A stretch of 54,025 bases of DNA, from positions 1-54,025 of the forward strand of contig JADMIM010000015.1 in the NCBI GenBank assembly GCA_015478585.1, written 5' to 3'. The notes beneath the pieces are model-generated. The model did not search any database. It was given only the letters and a program-made list of their open reading frames with translations, and was not told the origin of the DNA. Positions 15,703-24,617 of the stretch are shown piece by piece. Every line of letters begins with the position of its first letter. The first letter of the stretch is position 1. The DNA comes from Thermaceae bacterium (GTDB lineage Bacteria > Deinococcota > Deinococci > Deinococcales > Thermaceae). The position numbers and the translations under genes are program-made.

Positions 15703-15708
15703 ACTCTA
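15703..15708 (-). promoter_or_regulatory. -10 box (TAGAGT) for the CsoR/CstR-like gene
   Basis: On the minus strand TAGAGT is 8 nt before the ATG at 15694. The region is A+T-rich with GATATTC/GAATATC-like symmetry around 15710, which might hold the autoregulatory operator. Confidence 0.38.
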
Positions 15709-15831
15709 CGATATTCTTTTTTACAATTTCTTCATATATCCTTGCAGATAGCGCTCCAGACGCAATATTGCCCTGCAACGGGGTTGTTTGCTCGAGGAGT
15801 TTTGCAATGAGGGCATCGCGACCAATCGTCA

Positions 15832-17630
15832 CTATTCCTCGCCAGGCTCGGCCTCGAGCGGGGTTTCAGGCTCGGGGGCCCTCGAGGTTTCCTTGTGGAA
15901 CTTGCGCAACCGCCCCCCAAACAGCTTGACAAGTTGCTGAAACCGGGGGTCTTGCAGAAGGTTAGCGCTAGCCACCTTAGCCTCTGGCCCGGCTGAAGCC
16001 TCGGCCTCATCCTGAAAGGGCGATTCCTGGGGGAACCAGGGGGTCTGGGGCGCTTCGGTAGATTCCGGCGAGGCCGAAAGGATTTGTGTCGGAGTCTCTA
16101 AAAGGGGCTCTTCTACAGGGGGTTCTGGGGTTGGTGGGGGTGCCGCCTGGGGCCGGTTAGCGACTGCGCCCTCTCTGGCGGTGCTGAGTTGGGGAGAAAC
16201 TCTGGGAGATTCGCTCTCAACTACTTTTTTTTTCCCCCCAGCCTGAGTTCAACCTCGAACTCGCCCAGGGTTTCGTGTACCACCTGCTGTACGGCGGAAA
16301 GGTGTTTGAGAGCGTTCTGGTAGTGAAAACCTTTATCTTCGGTGAAGACCAAAACAAACCGGTTTCCCTCGGGTGGATAGGGCAAGGCTTCACGGAAAAA
16401 GGCTTTCTGGGTTGGCTTGAGCCTGCCCAGCACGTCTCGCCAGGCTTGGTTAAAGTCGGTGAGGGTCGAGTTTTGCGGTTCGGGAGTGGGGGAGGGTTCT
16501 ACCGGCTCTTGGCGCTCGACACTGGCCGTTGGACGTTCAAGGGGTCGGCGGGGCTTAGGCTCGAAGTCGGGAATAGCCGGTGGAGAGGTCGGGGTTGAAT
16601 GCAAACCCTGATAAGCAGCCAGCACCGCGAGTTCCAGCGAGAGCGCATCCGAGCGCTTGAGCAACCGCTCGAGGGCCTCGTCCAGGGCAGTCATGGCGAC
16701 TACCAGCCGGTCTTCGGAGGCGTTGAGGTGTGGTCCCACCCCCAGGCCCATGCGTCCATACATTCCCGCCCGCAGGGCCTCCAGCAATCCCTGAGCCAGG
16801 GTGCGGGCCGCAAAACCCTGGGTATAGAGTTGCTGGGACTGCTCGAGCGCCTCCTTGATTTGGCCTCGGTCTAGAGCCTCAGCCAGGGCAAACAGGGCTT
16901 CCTGAGGGGGCAGACCCAGAGCGGCTTCGGTCTGGGCCAGGGTGATAATGCCCTCGAGGGTCAAAAGCCTATCCAGCAGACTTTCCGCGTCGCGCATCGC
17001 ACCGTCAGCCATGCGAGCTACCAGCCCCAGAGCTTGAGGTTCGGCCTGGCGCTCCAAGCCCAGCAGAATTCTCGAGAGCTTCTGCACGATTTCGCTCTCC
17101 GAGAGCCGCCGGAAGCGGAAGTGCTGGGTACGCGAGAGGATGGTGGGGGGCATCCGCTCGGGTTCGGTGGTGGCAAAGATAAAGATAACGTGTTGGGGGG
17201 GTTCCTCGAGGGTTTTTAAGAGGGCGTTAAAAGCACTCTTTGACATCATGTGGGCCTCGTCGAGGATCACCACTTTTTTGTCCTGGGGCGACATGATCGG
17301 AGCCAGCAGAATGCGCTCTCTGAGGTCGCGCACGTCCTCGACAGAGTTGTTGGAGGCGGCATCAATCTCTAAAACGTCGGGGTGGCGACCTTCGCGCACC
17401 AGACGGCAGCCCTCGCAGACTCCGCAGGGCTTGGATTCGCTGGTGCAGTTCACCGCCTGGGCGATGAGCCGGGCGCTGGAAGTCTTGCCCACCCCCCTCG
17501 GCCCCGAGAACAGATAGGCTTGGGCCAATCGCCCTGCATGGAGTGCGTTCAACAGCACTTCTTTGACGTGCTCCTGACCCACCATCTCTTCGAAGGTGGT
17601 GGGTCGGGCCTGGCGGTAGAGGGCACTCAC
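15832..17630 (-). CDS. dnaX: DNA polymerase III tau subunit, made by -1 slippage
   Basis: The long product of dnaX (about 599 residues). Reading past the gamma stop with one extra A in the A9 run at 16225-16233 gives VVESESPRVSPQL..., a Pro/Glu/Ala-rich linker of about 75 residues, and then the C-terminal domain NLLQDPRFQQLVKLFGGRLR, ending at TAG 15832-15834. That last block looks like the polymerase-binding tail of Thermus tau. Tau dimerises the core polymerase and contacts the DnaB helicase. In Thermus thermophilus the same arrangement works by transcriptional slippage, so both tau and gamma are expected here. Confidence 0.85.
16221..17630 (-). CDS. dnaX: DNA polymerase III gamma subunit (clamp loader ATPase)
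   Basis: The zero-frame product, 469 residues. It has Walker A SGPRGVGKTSSAR near 43-55, the zinc-binding cysteines NCTSESKPCGVCEGC, Walker B KKVVILDEAHMM, sensor 1 IFIFATTEPERMPPTILSR and the SRC-like arginine region, followed by the clamp-loader domain III. Translation ends at TAG immediately after the slippery run, with final residues LGGKKK. GTG 17630 is the start; TAAGCT lies 7 nt upstream. It drives beta-clamp loading in the replisome. Confidence 0.93.
   Translation of the reverse strand: MSALYRQARPTTFEEMVGQEHVKEVLLNALHAGRLAQAYLFSGPRGVGKTSSARLIAQAVNCTSESKPCGVCEGCRLVREGRHPDVLEIDAASNNSVEDVRDLRERILLAPIMSPQDKKVVILDEAHMMSKSAFNALLKTLEEPPQHVIFIFATTEPERMPPTILSRTQHFRFRRLSESEIVQKLSRILLGLERQAEPQALGLVARMADGAMRDAESLLDRLLTLEGIITLAQTEAALGLPPQEALFALAEALDRGQIKEALEQSQQLYTQGFAARTLAQGLLEALRAGMYGRMGLGVGPHLNASEDRLVVAMTALDEALERLLKRSDALSLELAVLAAYQGLHSTPTSPPAIPDFEPKPRRPLERPTASVERQEPVEPSPTPEPQNSTLTDFNQAWRDVLGRLKPTQKAFFREALPYPPEGNRFVLVFTEDKGFHYQNALKHLSAVQQVVHETLGEFEVELRLGGKKK
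16225..16239 (-). promoter_or_regulatory. dnaX slippery sequence (G6A9)
   Basis: On the coding strand six G are followed by nine A and then GTAG. In the zero frame the stop TAG follows at once; one added A (or loss of two) opens the tau frame for more than 130 codons. Confidence 0.88.
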
Positions 17631-17637
17631 GGTTTAT

Positions 17638-17643
17638 AGCTTA
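17638..17643 (-). promoter_or_regulatory. -10 box (TAAGCT) for dnaX
   Basis: On the minus strand TAAGCT is 7 nt before the GTG start at 17630; a second A+T hexamer (TATAAA) overlaps the spacer. Confidence 0.38.
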
Positions 17644-18068
17644 TCGCAGCCCGCGTTGATGTTAGCCCTGAGGTGGGGGGTCAGGAGGGCTGCGATAGGG
17701 CACTGCGATGGCAGATTTCACGTATGCTTCATTGCCAGCCCCCACACTCTTTTGGGGTTTCTAAACCGTGGCGTGTATCGCCTGTGGCAACCCCACAACG
17801 GAAGTTCTGGGTGCGAAAGGAGAAAGTGCTCAAGGTGGACAACTCGAGCAGTTATCGATCTAGACGCGCCCCAGGGGCTTTGCTAGGGTTCTAACCCAAC
17901 CGTAAGCGGCAGCCTCCGGGGCCATTTCGAGGAGGCTGTCATGTTTTGTGCTAAAACTATGCCAGTTTGCCGTATTTTTGCCGTCGTGGGTAAGAATACT
18001 GTTGTGAACAATTGGTGGGTTGCAGTTTTTTCTATAGGGCCCTGTGAGCCCATTCGGGTAGGTGAGGC
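17644..18068. other. Intergenic region with a hairpin upstream of the ABC operon
   Basis: No gene is supported. At 17910-17938 there is a hairpin with perfect 8-bp arms (CAGCCTCC and GGAGGCTG) and no U-run, so it is more like a leader structure than a terminator. Near the permease start, TATAGG at 18033-18038 is a possible -10 and GGTGAGGC precedes the ATG as ribosome binding site. Confidence 0.4.
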
Positions 18069-20057
18069 ATGAACCGGATGTTTCCCACGCCCGAGTCGGT
18101 GCGTCCGCGCCGCCCTTTTTCGCGTTGGGATTTTTTGGTGATTCCGGGCATCGTGGTGCTGTTGGTGCTGCTGGATATCGGCTTCAAGGGGGCAGCCGTG
18201 CCCTTTGGCCCTGGTACGCCCAACCTCACCGTCAACCTGAACCCGGCCAATCTGCCTTATTACGGCCTGCGAACCCTGCTGCGAATGGCGGTGGCGCTGT
18301 TGTGCTCGCTCACCTTTACTTTTGTCTATGCCACCGTTGCCGCCCGCGTGCCCAGGGCCGAGCGGGTGATGATTCCCATACTCGACTTCCTGCAATCGCT
18401 GCCCATTCTGGGCTTCCTGACCGCTACCACCACCATCTTTCTGGGGCTATTTCGGGGCAATCTGCTGGGCCTCGAGGCGGTCAGTATCTTCGCCATCTTC
18501 ACCTCGCAGGTCTGGAACATGACCTTTAGCTTCTACGCCTCCCTCACCACCCAGCCCAAAGAACTCCAGGAGGCTGCCATCGCCCTGCGGCTCTCGCCCT
18601 GGCAGCGCTTCTGGAAGCTGGATGTACCCTATGCCATGCCGGGGCTGGTCTGGAACACCATGATGTCGGTCTCGGGGGGCTGGTTCTTCGTGGTGGCCTC
18701 GGAAGTAATTTCGGTGACGGGCCGCGACCAAAGCCAGTTTTTGCCGGGGGTGGGCTCTTATGTGGGTCTGGCTATTCAGCAGGCCGACGTGCGGGCCATG
18801 GTCTATGCTGGAATCACGGTTTTGCTGCTGGTGCTCTTTTACGATCAGCTTTTTTTTCGGCCTTTGGTGGCCTGGAGCGAGAAGTTCAAGCTCGAGCTTT
18901 CCGAGGGAAAGGACGTGCCGCAGTCTTGGGTGCTCACCGCCCTGCAACGCGCCCGCTTCGCGGGTCGCCTGGCTCGCCTGCCAGTTCCGCTATGGGAGTG
19001 GTTGTGGCTCAAGACCGCTACCGGTAGTCGCCCCGGCAAACCCCAAAAACCCCGCTCCGATTCCCGCACCGAGCTGGCCCTGAATCAGGGCTTCAATCTG
19101 CTCCTGGCGGTGGGCTCGGCGGTACTGCTCCTGGCTCTGGGCTTGTTCTTGTTTGGGCCGGGGCTGGGAGTGCAGGGCGGGCAAATCTTGGGGGCTAATC
19201 CTAACCTCAACCGAGATTTCTCTCCCCAGGTGGCCCAGCAGTTTGGTGCGCTGGGGGTAAAGGTCGGGCCTACTCGAGCGGTATGGCTTTCGCAGGTATG
19301 CCCGCTGGCTGGCCCCCAACTGGAAAAGCTCCTCGAGGCCACGGTAGGCCCATTCAACCTTGCCACCGCCTGCCAGCGCAGGGTAGTTCCGCCGGGCAAG
19401 GTGGCCCTGGGCGAAATCCCTCATGTCTTCAAGCTGGGGCTCTTTACCGCATTGCGGGTCACGGTGCTGGTGTTTTTGGTGATGCTGTTTTGGATTCCGG
19501 TGGGGGTGTGGATTGGCCTGCGGCCCAGAGTAGCCCAGTGGGTGCAGCCTTTGGCTCAGTTTGCGGCGGCTTTTCCAGCCAACCTGCTGTTTCCAGTTTT
19601 TGTAGTGTTCATTGTTCATTTCAAGCTCAACCCCGAGTTTTGGACAGCCCCTTTGATGGTGCTGGGAACCCAGTGGTACGTCACTTTCAATATCATCGCC
19701 GGGGCCACCTCCCTCCCCTCCGACCTCAAAGAAGTCGCTCAAGTCACCCACCTCAAAGGCTGGAACTGGTGGCGGCGGCTGGTGTTGCCGGGCATTTTTC
19801 CGGCCTTTGTCACCGGAGGCATTACCGCTACCGGTAATAGCTGGAACACCAGCATCGTGGCCGAGGTGGTGAGTTGGGGCAGCACCACCCTTACCGCTAC
19901 CGGCCTGGGAGCCTATATCGCCCACTGGAGTACCGGGGAGTTCAATCCTCACGTCGGGCTGGGAGTATTGGTGATGGGATTATGGGTGCTGGCCTATAAC
20001 CGGCTGATCTGGCGACCGCTCTACCGGCTGGCCGAAGAAAAATACCGTCTGGGATAG
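18069..20057 (+). CDS. Fused double permease of a nitrate/taurine/bicarbonate-type ABC transporter
   Basis: A 662-residue membrane protein made of two permease units. Each half has about six hydrophobic segments and its own EAA loop: KELQEAAIALRLSPWQRFWK in the first and DLKEVAQVTHLKGWNWWRR in the second. In ordinary transporters these are two subunits. Between them lies an outer loop of about 100 residues with two cysteines (QVCPLAGPQ and ATACQRRV), possibly disulfide-bonded. The next gene is the ATPase; no substrate-binding protein is present, so the substrate cannot be named. Confidence 0.85.
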   Translation: MNRMFPTPESVRPRRPFSRWDFLVIPGIVVLLVLLDIGFKGAAVPFGPGTPNLTVNLNPANLPYYGLRTLLRMAVALLCSLTFTFVYATVAARVPRAERVMIPILDFLQSLPILGFLTATTTIFLGLFRGNLLGLEAVSIFAIFTSQVWNMTFSFYASLTTQPKELQEAAIALRLSPWQRFWKLDVPYAMPGLVWNTMMSVSGGWFFVVASEVISVTGRDQSQFLPGVGSYVGLAIQQADVRAMVYAGITVLLLVLFYDQLFFRPLVAWSEKFKLELSEGKDVPQSWVLTALQRARFAGRLARLPVPLWEWLWLKTATGSRPGKPQKPRSDSRTELALNQGFNLLLAVGSAVLLLALGLFLFGPGLGVQGGQILGANPNLNRDFSPQVAQQFGALGVKVGPTRAVWLSQVCPLAGPQLEKLLEATVGPFNLATACQRRVVPPGKVALGEIPHVFKLGLFTALRVTVLVFLVMLFWIPVGVWIGLRPRVAQWVQPLAQFAAAFPANLLFPVFVVFIVHFKLNPEFWTAPLMVLGTQWYVTFNIIAGATSLPSDLKEVAQVTHLKGWNWWRRLVLPGIFPAFVTGGITATGNSWNTSIVAEVVSWGSTTLTATGLGAYIAHWSTGEFNPHVGLGVLVMGLWVLAYNRLIWRPLYRLAEEKYRLG

Positions 20058-20071
20058 AAAGGAGGCAGCGC

Positions 20072-21391
20072 ATGAAAAAAACTCAAGCCAAAACCATTCT
20101 GAGCGCGAAAGATATCTCCAAGACCTTCATCTCCCCCGAGGGCAAGCCCTTCACGGTGCTCGATAACATCAACCTCGAGCTACACGAAGGCGAGATTGTG
20201 GCGCTGCTGGGGCGCTCAGGTTCGGGCAAGAGCACTTTGCTACGCACCTTATTGGGCCTGGTAGAGCCCAGCGCAGGAGAGGTGCGTTACCGCGACCAAA
20301 GGGTGAGGGGGCCGATGCCGGGTATGGCTTTGGTGTTTCAGAGTTTCGCCCTATTCCCTTGGCTCACCGTGCAGCAAAACGTGGAATTGGGCCTGGAGGC
20401 CATGGGAGTGCCCGCTGCCGAACGCCGCCCTCGAGCCCTGCAAGCCATTGACCTGATTGGTCTGGATGGCTTCGAGTCGGCTTTTCCCAAGGAGCTTTCC
20501 GGCGGGATGCGCCAGCGGGTGGGCTTTGCCCGCGCACTGGTCACCAACCCGGATATCTTGTTCATGGACGAGCCCTTTAGCGCTTTGGACGTGCTGACTT
20601 CGGAAACCCTGCGCTCGGAGCTGCTCGAGCTGTGGATGGAGCAAAAAATTCCCACCAAGGCTATCCTGATCGTCACCCACAACATCGAAGAGGCGGCCCT
20701 GATGGCGGACAGAATTTTGATTTTGTCGGCCAACCCTGGACGGGTGCGTGCCGAAATTGCCGTGCCCTGTCCCCGCCTCAACGACCGTGACCACCCGGCC
20801 TTCAAGGAGCTAGTAGAGCAGATTTACCGCATCATGACCACCCCTGTCGCCACCCCCCTGACTAGCCCTGCCGTCCCTGCTGAACCACGCAGCATCGGCT
20901 ACCGGCTGCCCGCTGCAACCATTGAAGCCCTCGAGGGACTCATTGACCGTGTAGCCAGTGGCCCTGACTATGGGCGCGAAGATTTGCCGCGCCTGGCAGC
21001 GGAGATGCAGCTCGAGATTGACGACCTTTTTCCCCTGGCTGATGCCACCGAACTGCTCAAGCTGGCCGTAGTCAAGGAGGGCGATATACAGCTCACCGCC
21101 CAGGGCCGCCTCTTCGCCGAAGGCGATACCGAGGCCAGAAAAAGGCTATTTGCCGTGCTCCTCAGCGAGCAAGTGCCCTTGGTAGCCCATATCGTACGGG
21201 TGCTCGAGACCCGCCCCGGCGGACGTGCTCCAGAAGACCGCTTCCTGCGCGAACTGGAAGACTACATGTCTACCGAGGATGCCAATGCAGTGCTGGCTAC
21301 GGCCATAGACTGGGGCCGCTACGCCGAGTTGTTCGAGTACGACTACAACGCGGGCATCTTGAGTCGGGAAATAGCCATTCCCGCAGCCTAG
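20072..21391 (+). CDS. ABC transporter ATPase with C-terminal AAA-associated domain
   Basis: A 439-residue ATPase of the nitrate/sulfonate/bicarbonate group. Walker A LLGRSGSGKST, signature LSGGMRQRVGFARAL and Walker B ILFMDEPFSALD are intact in the first 230 residues. From about residue 270 to the end there is the extra AAA-associated C-terminal domain (QLEIDDLFPLADATELLKLA; LSEQVPLVAHIVRVLE), believed to regulate transport. GAAAGGAGG precedes the ATG by about 8 nt, 14 nt after the permease. The stop TAG is also the first three bases of R1. Confidence 0.88.
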   Translation: MKKTQAKTILSAKDISKTFISPEGKPFTVLDNINLELHEGEIVALLGRSGSGKSTLLRTLLGLVEPSAGEVRYRDQRVRGPMPGMALVFQSFALFPWLTVQQNVELGLEAMGVPAAERRPRALQAIDLIGLDGFESAFPKELSGGMRQRVGFARALVTNPDILFMDEPFSALDVLTSETLRSELLELWMEQKIPTKAILIVTHNIEEAALMADRILILSANPGRVRAEIAVPCPRLNDRDHPAFKELVEQIYRIMTTPVATPLTSPAVPAEPRSIGYRLPAATIEALEGLIDRVASGPDYGREDLPRLAAEMQLEIDDLFPLADATELLKLAVVKEGDIQLTAQGRLFAEGDTEARKRLFAVLLSEQVPLVAHIVRVLETRPGGRAPEDRFLRELEDYMSTEDANAVLATAIDWGRYAELFEYDYNAGILSREIAIPAA

Positions 21392-21494
21392 AGCGGTTTT
21401 CAGAAAGAATAGGACAGTCTACTCCGTTAGAAAGACCCTACCCAGCTCCTTTTTGCCGCCACTCATGGCGGCAAAAATAGCGGAAACCGCGATA
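21389..21494 (+). repeat. Dispersed repeat R1, full copy beginning at a stop codon
   Basis: Starts TAGAGCGGTTTTCAGAAAGA, where TAG is the stop codon of the ATPase gene, and ends GCGGAAACCGCGATA. Nearly identical to the copy at 12427. Confidence 0.82.
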
Positions 21495-21579
21495 GAGCGT
21501 GTAAGGGCTTTGTCAAGAAACTGCTTCAGGAAACAACCCTCGAGCCAATAAAATTTGGTGCTGAGAGCTAAAATAGGCG

Positions 21580-21585
21580 TAGAAT
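21580..21585 (+). promoter_or_regulatory. -10 box (TAGAAT) for the aldo/keto reductase gene
   Basis: TAGAAT is 8 nt before the ATG at 21594, so the in-frame TTG upstream at 21555 would lie before the promoter. Confidence 0.48.
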
Positions 21586-21593
21586 CAGCTCCT

Positions 21594-22616
21594 ATGAACT
21601 ATCGCAAACTCGGAAACAGCGGTCTGCAAGTCTTTCCTATCGCGCTGGGCACTATGCAGTTTGGCTGGAGCGCCGACGAAGCCACCTCGCACGCAGTGAT
21701 GGATGCCTTTGTGGAGGGCGGCGGTAACCTGATAGATACCGCCGACATCTACACCAACTGGGCCGAGAGCGGCACTAACCCTGGCGGGGTCTCGGAAGAG
21801 ATGATCGGGCGCTGGGTCAAGGCCAGGGGCAACCGCGACCAAGTAGTCCTTGCTACCAAGGTGCGAGGCGCGATGGGGGCGCGGTTTTCGCAGGGCCGCA
21901 ATACCATTTACCAGCGCGAGGGTCTGTCGCGCAAATGGATTATGAAAGCCTGCGAGGACAGTCTGAAGCGCCTTCAGGTGGACTACATAGACCTTTATCA
22001 GGTTCACTGGGTAGATAACCAAGTGCCCATCGAGGAAACCCTCTCGGCCCTGAGCAACTTGGTGCATAAGGGTTACGTGCGCTATATCGGCTGCTCGAAC
22101 TTCTCGGCTTGGCGGTTGATGCAAGCCCTGTGGGCCTCGGATAAGCACGGCTACGAGTCGTTTATCTCGATTCAGCCGGAGTATTCTATCGTCCAGCCTA
22201 CCCGTTTCAACTTCGAGCATGAGATCGCCAGGGTCTGCGAAACCTACCAGATTGGGGTGATTCCCTATAGCCCTCTGGCAGCGGGCTTCCTCACCGGTAA
22301 GTACAAGCGCGACCAGCCCCTGCCCGAGAGCGTGCGGGCACAGGAAATTACCAACCGGCGCTATAACGACCAGAACTGGAATATCCTCGATAAGGTGCTG
22401 GAAATCGCCGGGAACCGCAACCTTCATCCGGCCCAAGTGGCCCTGGCCTGGCTGCTCGCCAAGCCCTATATGACTGCCCCCATTGTGGGGGCCAACAGTG
22501 TGGCCCAGTTGAGCGACCTACTGCCTGCGGCAACAGTGAAGCTCTCGAGCGAGGAAGTAACCGCGCTGGATACCGTTTCGGGCTGGCAGCTTTCCCGCAC
22601 CGAGCGCGAAGTTTAA
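21594..22616 (+). CDS. Aldo/keto reductase
   Basis: A 340-residue NADPH-dependent oxidoreductase with a TIM barrel. The catalytic residues are placed as usual: Asp in NLIDTADIY, the Tyr of that motif, Lys in VVLATKVRG and His in DLYQVHW. The C-terminal cofactor region reads [16 protein letters not shown]. The insertion [20 protein letters not shown] after the Tyr is typical of the YajO/AKR12-type group. The physiological substrate is unknown. It is a single gene between R1 and a terminator. Confidence 0.88.
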   Translation: MNYRKLGNSGLQVFPIALGTMQFGWSADEATSHAVMDAFVEGGGNLIDTADIYTNWAESGTNPGGVSEEMIGRWVKARGNRDQVVLATKVRGAMGARFSQGRNTIYQREGLSRKWIMKACEDSLKRLQVDYIDLYQVHWVDNQVPIEETLSALSNLVHKGYVRYIGCSNFSAWRLMQALWASDKHGYESFISIQPEYSIVQPTRFNFEHEIARVCETYQIGVIPYSPLAAGFLTGKYKRDQPLPESVRAQEITNRRYNDQNWNILDKVLEIAGNRNLHPAQVALAWLLAKPYMTAPIVGANSVAQLSDLLPAATVKLSSEEVTALDTVSGWQLSRTEREV

Positions 22617-22652
22617 GCGGGCACAGAGCCGAAGGCTTAAAGTCAAAAACCT

Positions 22653-22685
22653 AAAAACACCAGTTGCGTCCCAGGCGGTGTTTTT
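22653..22685 (+). terminator. Rho-independent terminator after the aldo/keto reductase gene
   Basis: AAAAACACC pairs with GGTGTTTTT across a 15-base loop, and the right arm ends in a T-run. The A/T symmetry means it may also serve the convergent comM-like gene. Confidence 0.65.
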
Positions 22686-22774
22686 CGATAAGGCAATTAT
22701 GCTGTCCGGGTGTAGCTTTAAGGTTCTTTGTATTTAGCTTTCAGCCTTCGGCCTTTAGCTTTCAGCTTTCGGCT

Positions 22775-24268
22775 CTAAGCCAAGCTGCGCCGATAAGTCA
22801 GGGCTTCGGCCAAGTGGGATTCCTGCACGGTTTCGCAGACTGCTAGGTCGGCGATGGTGCGAGCTACGCGCAGGATGCGGTCATACGAACGAGCGGTCAG
22901 GGTCAGGCGTTGGGCAGCAGTCTGCAAAAGCCCCTCGGCCCCGGCTGAAAGGCCCCCGTGTTGACGCAGGGCACGGCCCAAAAGCTCGCTATTAAGTTGG
23001 CCCTGACGAGTTTTCATCCGCTCCCTGGCAGCCACAACCCTTCCCTTGACCTTCGCGCTGGATTCGCCCTCAGGCACTCGAGAAAGTTCCTGCGGGGTGA
23101 GCCGGGGCACTTCGACGATTAAATCGAAGCGATCCAGCAGCGGGCCAGAAATCCGTCCGGCGTAGCGAGCACGCTGAATAGGGCTGCACGAGCAGTTGCG
23201 CTCGAGGTCGCCATACCAACCACAAGGACAAGGGTTCATGCTGGCCAACAATAAGAAGCGGGCCGGAAAGGTAAAGCTGGCCCTGGCCCTCGAGACCGTC
23301 ACCAGGCCATCCTCCAAAGGCTGCCGCAGGACTTCCAGGGCATCGCGGGAGAACTCGGGAAACTCGTCCATAAACAGTACCCCTCGGTGGGAGAGGGAAA
23401 TTTCACCGGGCTTGGGGATCGAGCCTCCGCCAATTAGACCGGCATCGGAAATGGTGGCGTGGGGGGCCCGGTAAGGCGGGGTTTTGAGCAGTCCACCCCC
23501 AATTAACCGCCCTGCTGCGGAGTGGATGCGCGTCACCTCGAGCGCCTCATCGTGGCTCAGGGGCGGCAGTAGCCCTGGCATCCGCTTGGCCAGCATGGTC
23601 TTGCCGGAGCCGGGTGTGCCCACCATGAGCAGGTGATGGGCTCCAGCCGCGGCAATTTCCAGGGCTCGCTTGGCCTTGGCCTGGCCCTTCACATCCAGCA
23701 GGTCGGTGAGAAGTTCGGGGAAATCAGCAGTTGCTCCAGGTCGGGCGGGCTCGAGGGATTCGTCCCCGCCCAAAAACCGCACCGTTTGCAAGAGGGACTC
23801 CAGGCCATAAACCTCCACCCCCTCAATCAGGGCGGCTTCCTGGGCCGAGGTGGTGGGCATCAGCAGCTTGTAGCCCTCCCGTACCGCTCCTAGCGCCAGG
23901 TTGACCGCCCCCGGCACCACGCGCAGCTCCCCATCGAGGCCGAGTTCTCCGGCCAGGGCGATGCCAGCCAGGGCTTCGGCAGGCAGGATGCCCTGGGCCG
24001 CTAAAAGCCCCAGGGCTATGGGCAAATCAAACTGATTTCCACTTTTTTTCAGCTCGGCAGGGGCCAGGTTCACCACCACCCGCCCTTGCGGGTAGGGGAA
24101 GCCAGAGTTTTTGAGGGCCGCGCGTACGCGCTCCCGTGACTCTTCCACGGCCTTCTCGGCCAGCCCAACCAGGCCAAAAAAGGGCAGTCCGGGCGACACA
24201 TCCACTTCGACGGTGATGGGCTGGGCCTCGAGGCCAAACAAACTGTAGGTGCGCACTTGAGCCAACAT
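22775..24268 (-). CDS. comM: YifB/ComM-family Mg-chelatase-like AAA+ ATPase
   Basis: A 497-residue protein. The N-terminal Lon-like domain ([34 protein letters not shown]) is followed by a Mg-chelatase-type AAA+ core with Walker [11 protein letters not shown] and Walker [12 protein letters not shown], a Cys-rich insertion ([20 protein letters not shown]) and the C-terminal helical domain. ComM is a hexameric helicase that promotes branch migration during natural transformation in Vibrio and Haemophilus. In a naturally competent Thermaceae a similar role is likely. AAGGG lies 5 nt before the ATG. Confidence 0.92.
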   Translation of the reverse strand: MLAQVRTYSLFGLEAQPITVEVDVSPGLPFFGLVGLAEKAVEESRERVRAALKNSGFPYPQGRVVVNLAPAELKKSGNQFDLPIALGLLAAQGILPAEALAGIALAGELGLDGELRVVPGAVNLALGAVREGYKLLMPTTSAQEAALIEGVEVYGLESLLQTVRFLGGDESLEPARPGATADFPELLTDLLDVKGQAKAKRALEIAAAGAHHLLMVGTPGSGKTMLAKRMPGLLPPLSHDEALEVTRIHSAAGRLIGGGLLKTPPYRAPHATISDAGLIGGGSIPKPGEISLSHRGVLFMDEFPEFSRDALEVLRQPLEDGLVTVSRARASFTFPARFLLLASMNPCPCGWYGDLERNCSCSPIQRARYAGRISGPLLDRFDLIVEVPRLTPQELSRVPEGESSAKVKGRVVAARERMKTRQGQLNSELLGRALRQHGGLSAGAEGLLQTAAQRLTLTARSYDRILRVARTIADLAVCETVQESHLAEALTYRRSLA

Positions 24269-24617
24269 AGCAACCCTTAAAGCCTAACCGCTGCCAGAGG
24301 TTTGGCCGGGTTATCTCGGCTTGCTAGGTTGGGGCTACCGCAAGGTCAAAAGCGACCCTCCACAAATTGCGGGGTGGCCGCGAATATCTGCATTGGCGAC
24401 CTTAACGCAGTGCTCCCCTGCTTGCAGAGGGCATCATGAAGGGCTCGAGATGTACAAAACTATAGAGCGTCCGCCAATCTGGGGGTGGCTTTGCCCCTAA
24501 CGCTCGAGGGGTTTACCTTTGCCCTGCTTGCCCGCTCAGGAGGTTTTTCGCTTCGTAAAAATTGTCCTTCCTTACCGACACGCTTTCGACTTCCAGTAAG
24601 CTAGAAGAAAGGAACCC
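24269..24617. other. Intergenic region before the glycolate oxidase genes
   Basis: No gene is seen. It shares the 14-mer CTCGAGATGTACAA with 12141-12154. The ribosome binding site AGAAAGGAACCC for glcD ends at 24617. A promoter for glcD must lie here but I cannot place it with confidence. Confidence 0.4.

Noticed and set aside
17656-17886. A 76-codon open frame upstream of the ABC operon
   Set aside because: No ribosome binding site, odd composition and no domain.
18990-19952. A 320-codon minus-strand frame rich in His, Gln and Pro
   Set aside because: Antisense of the fused permease.
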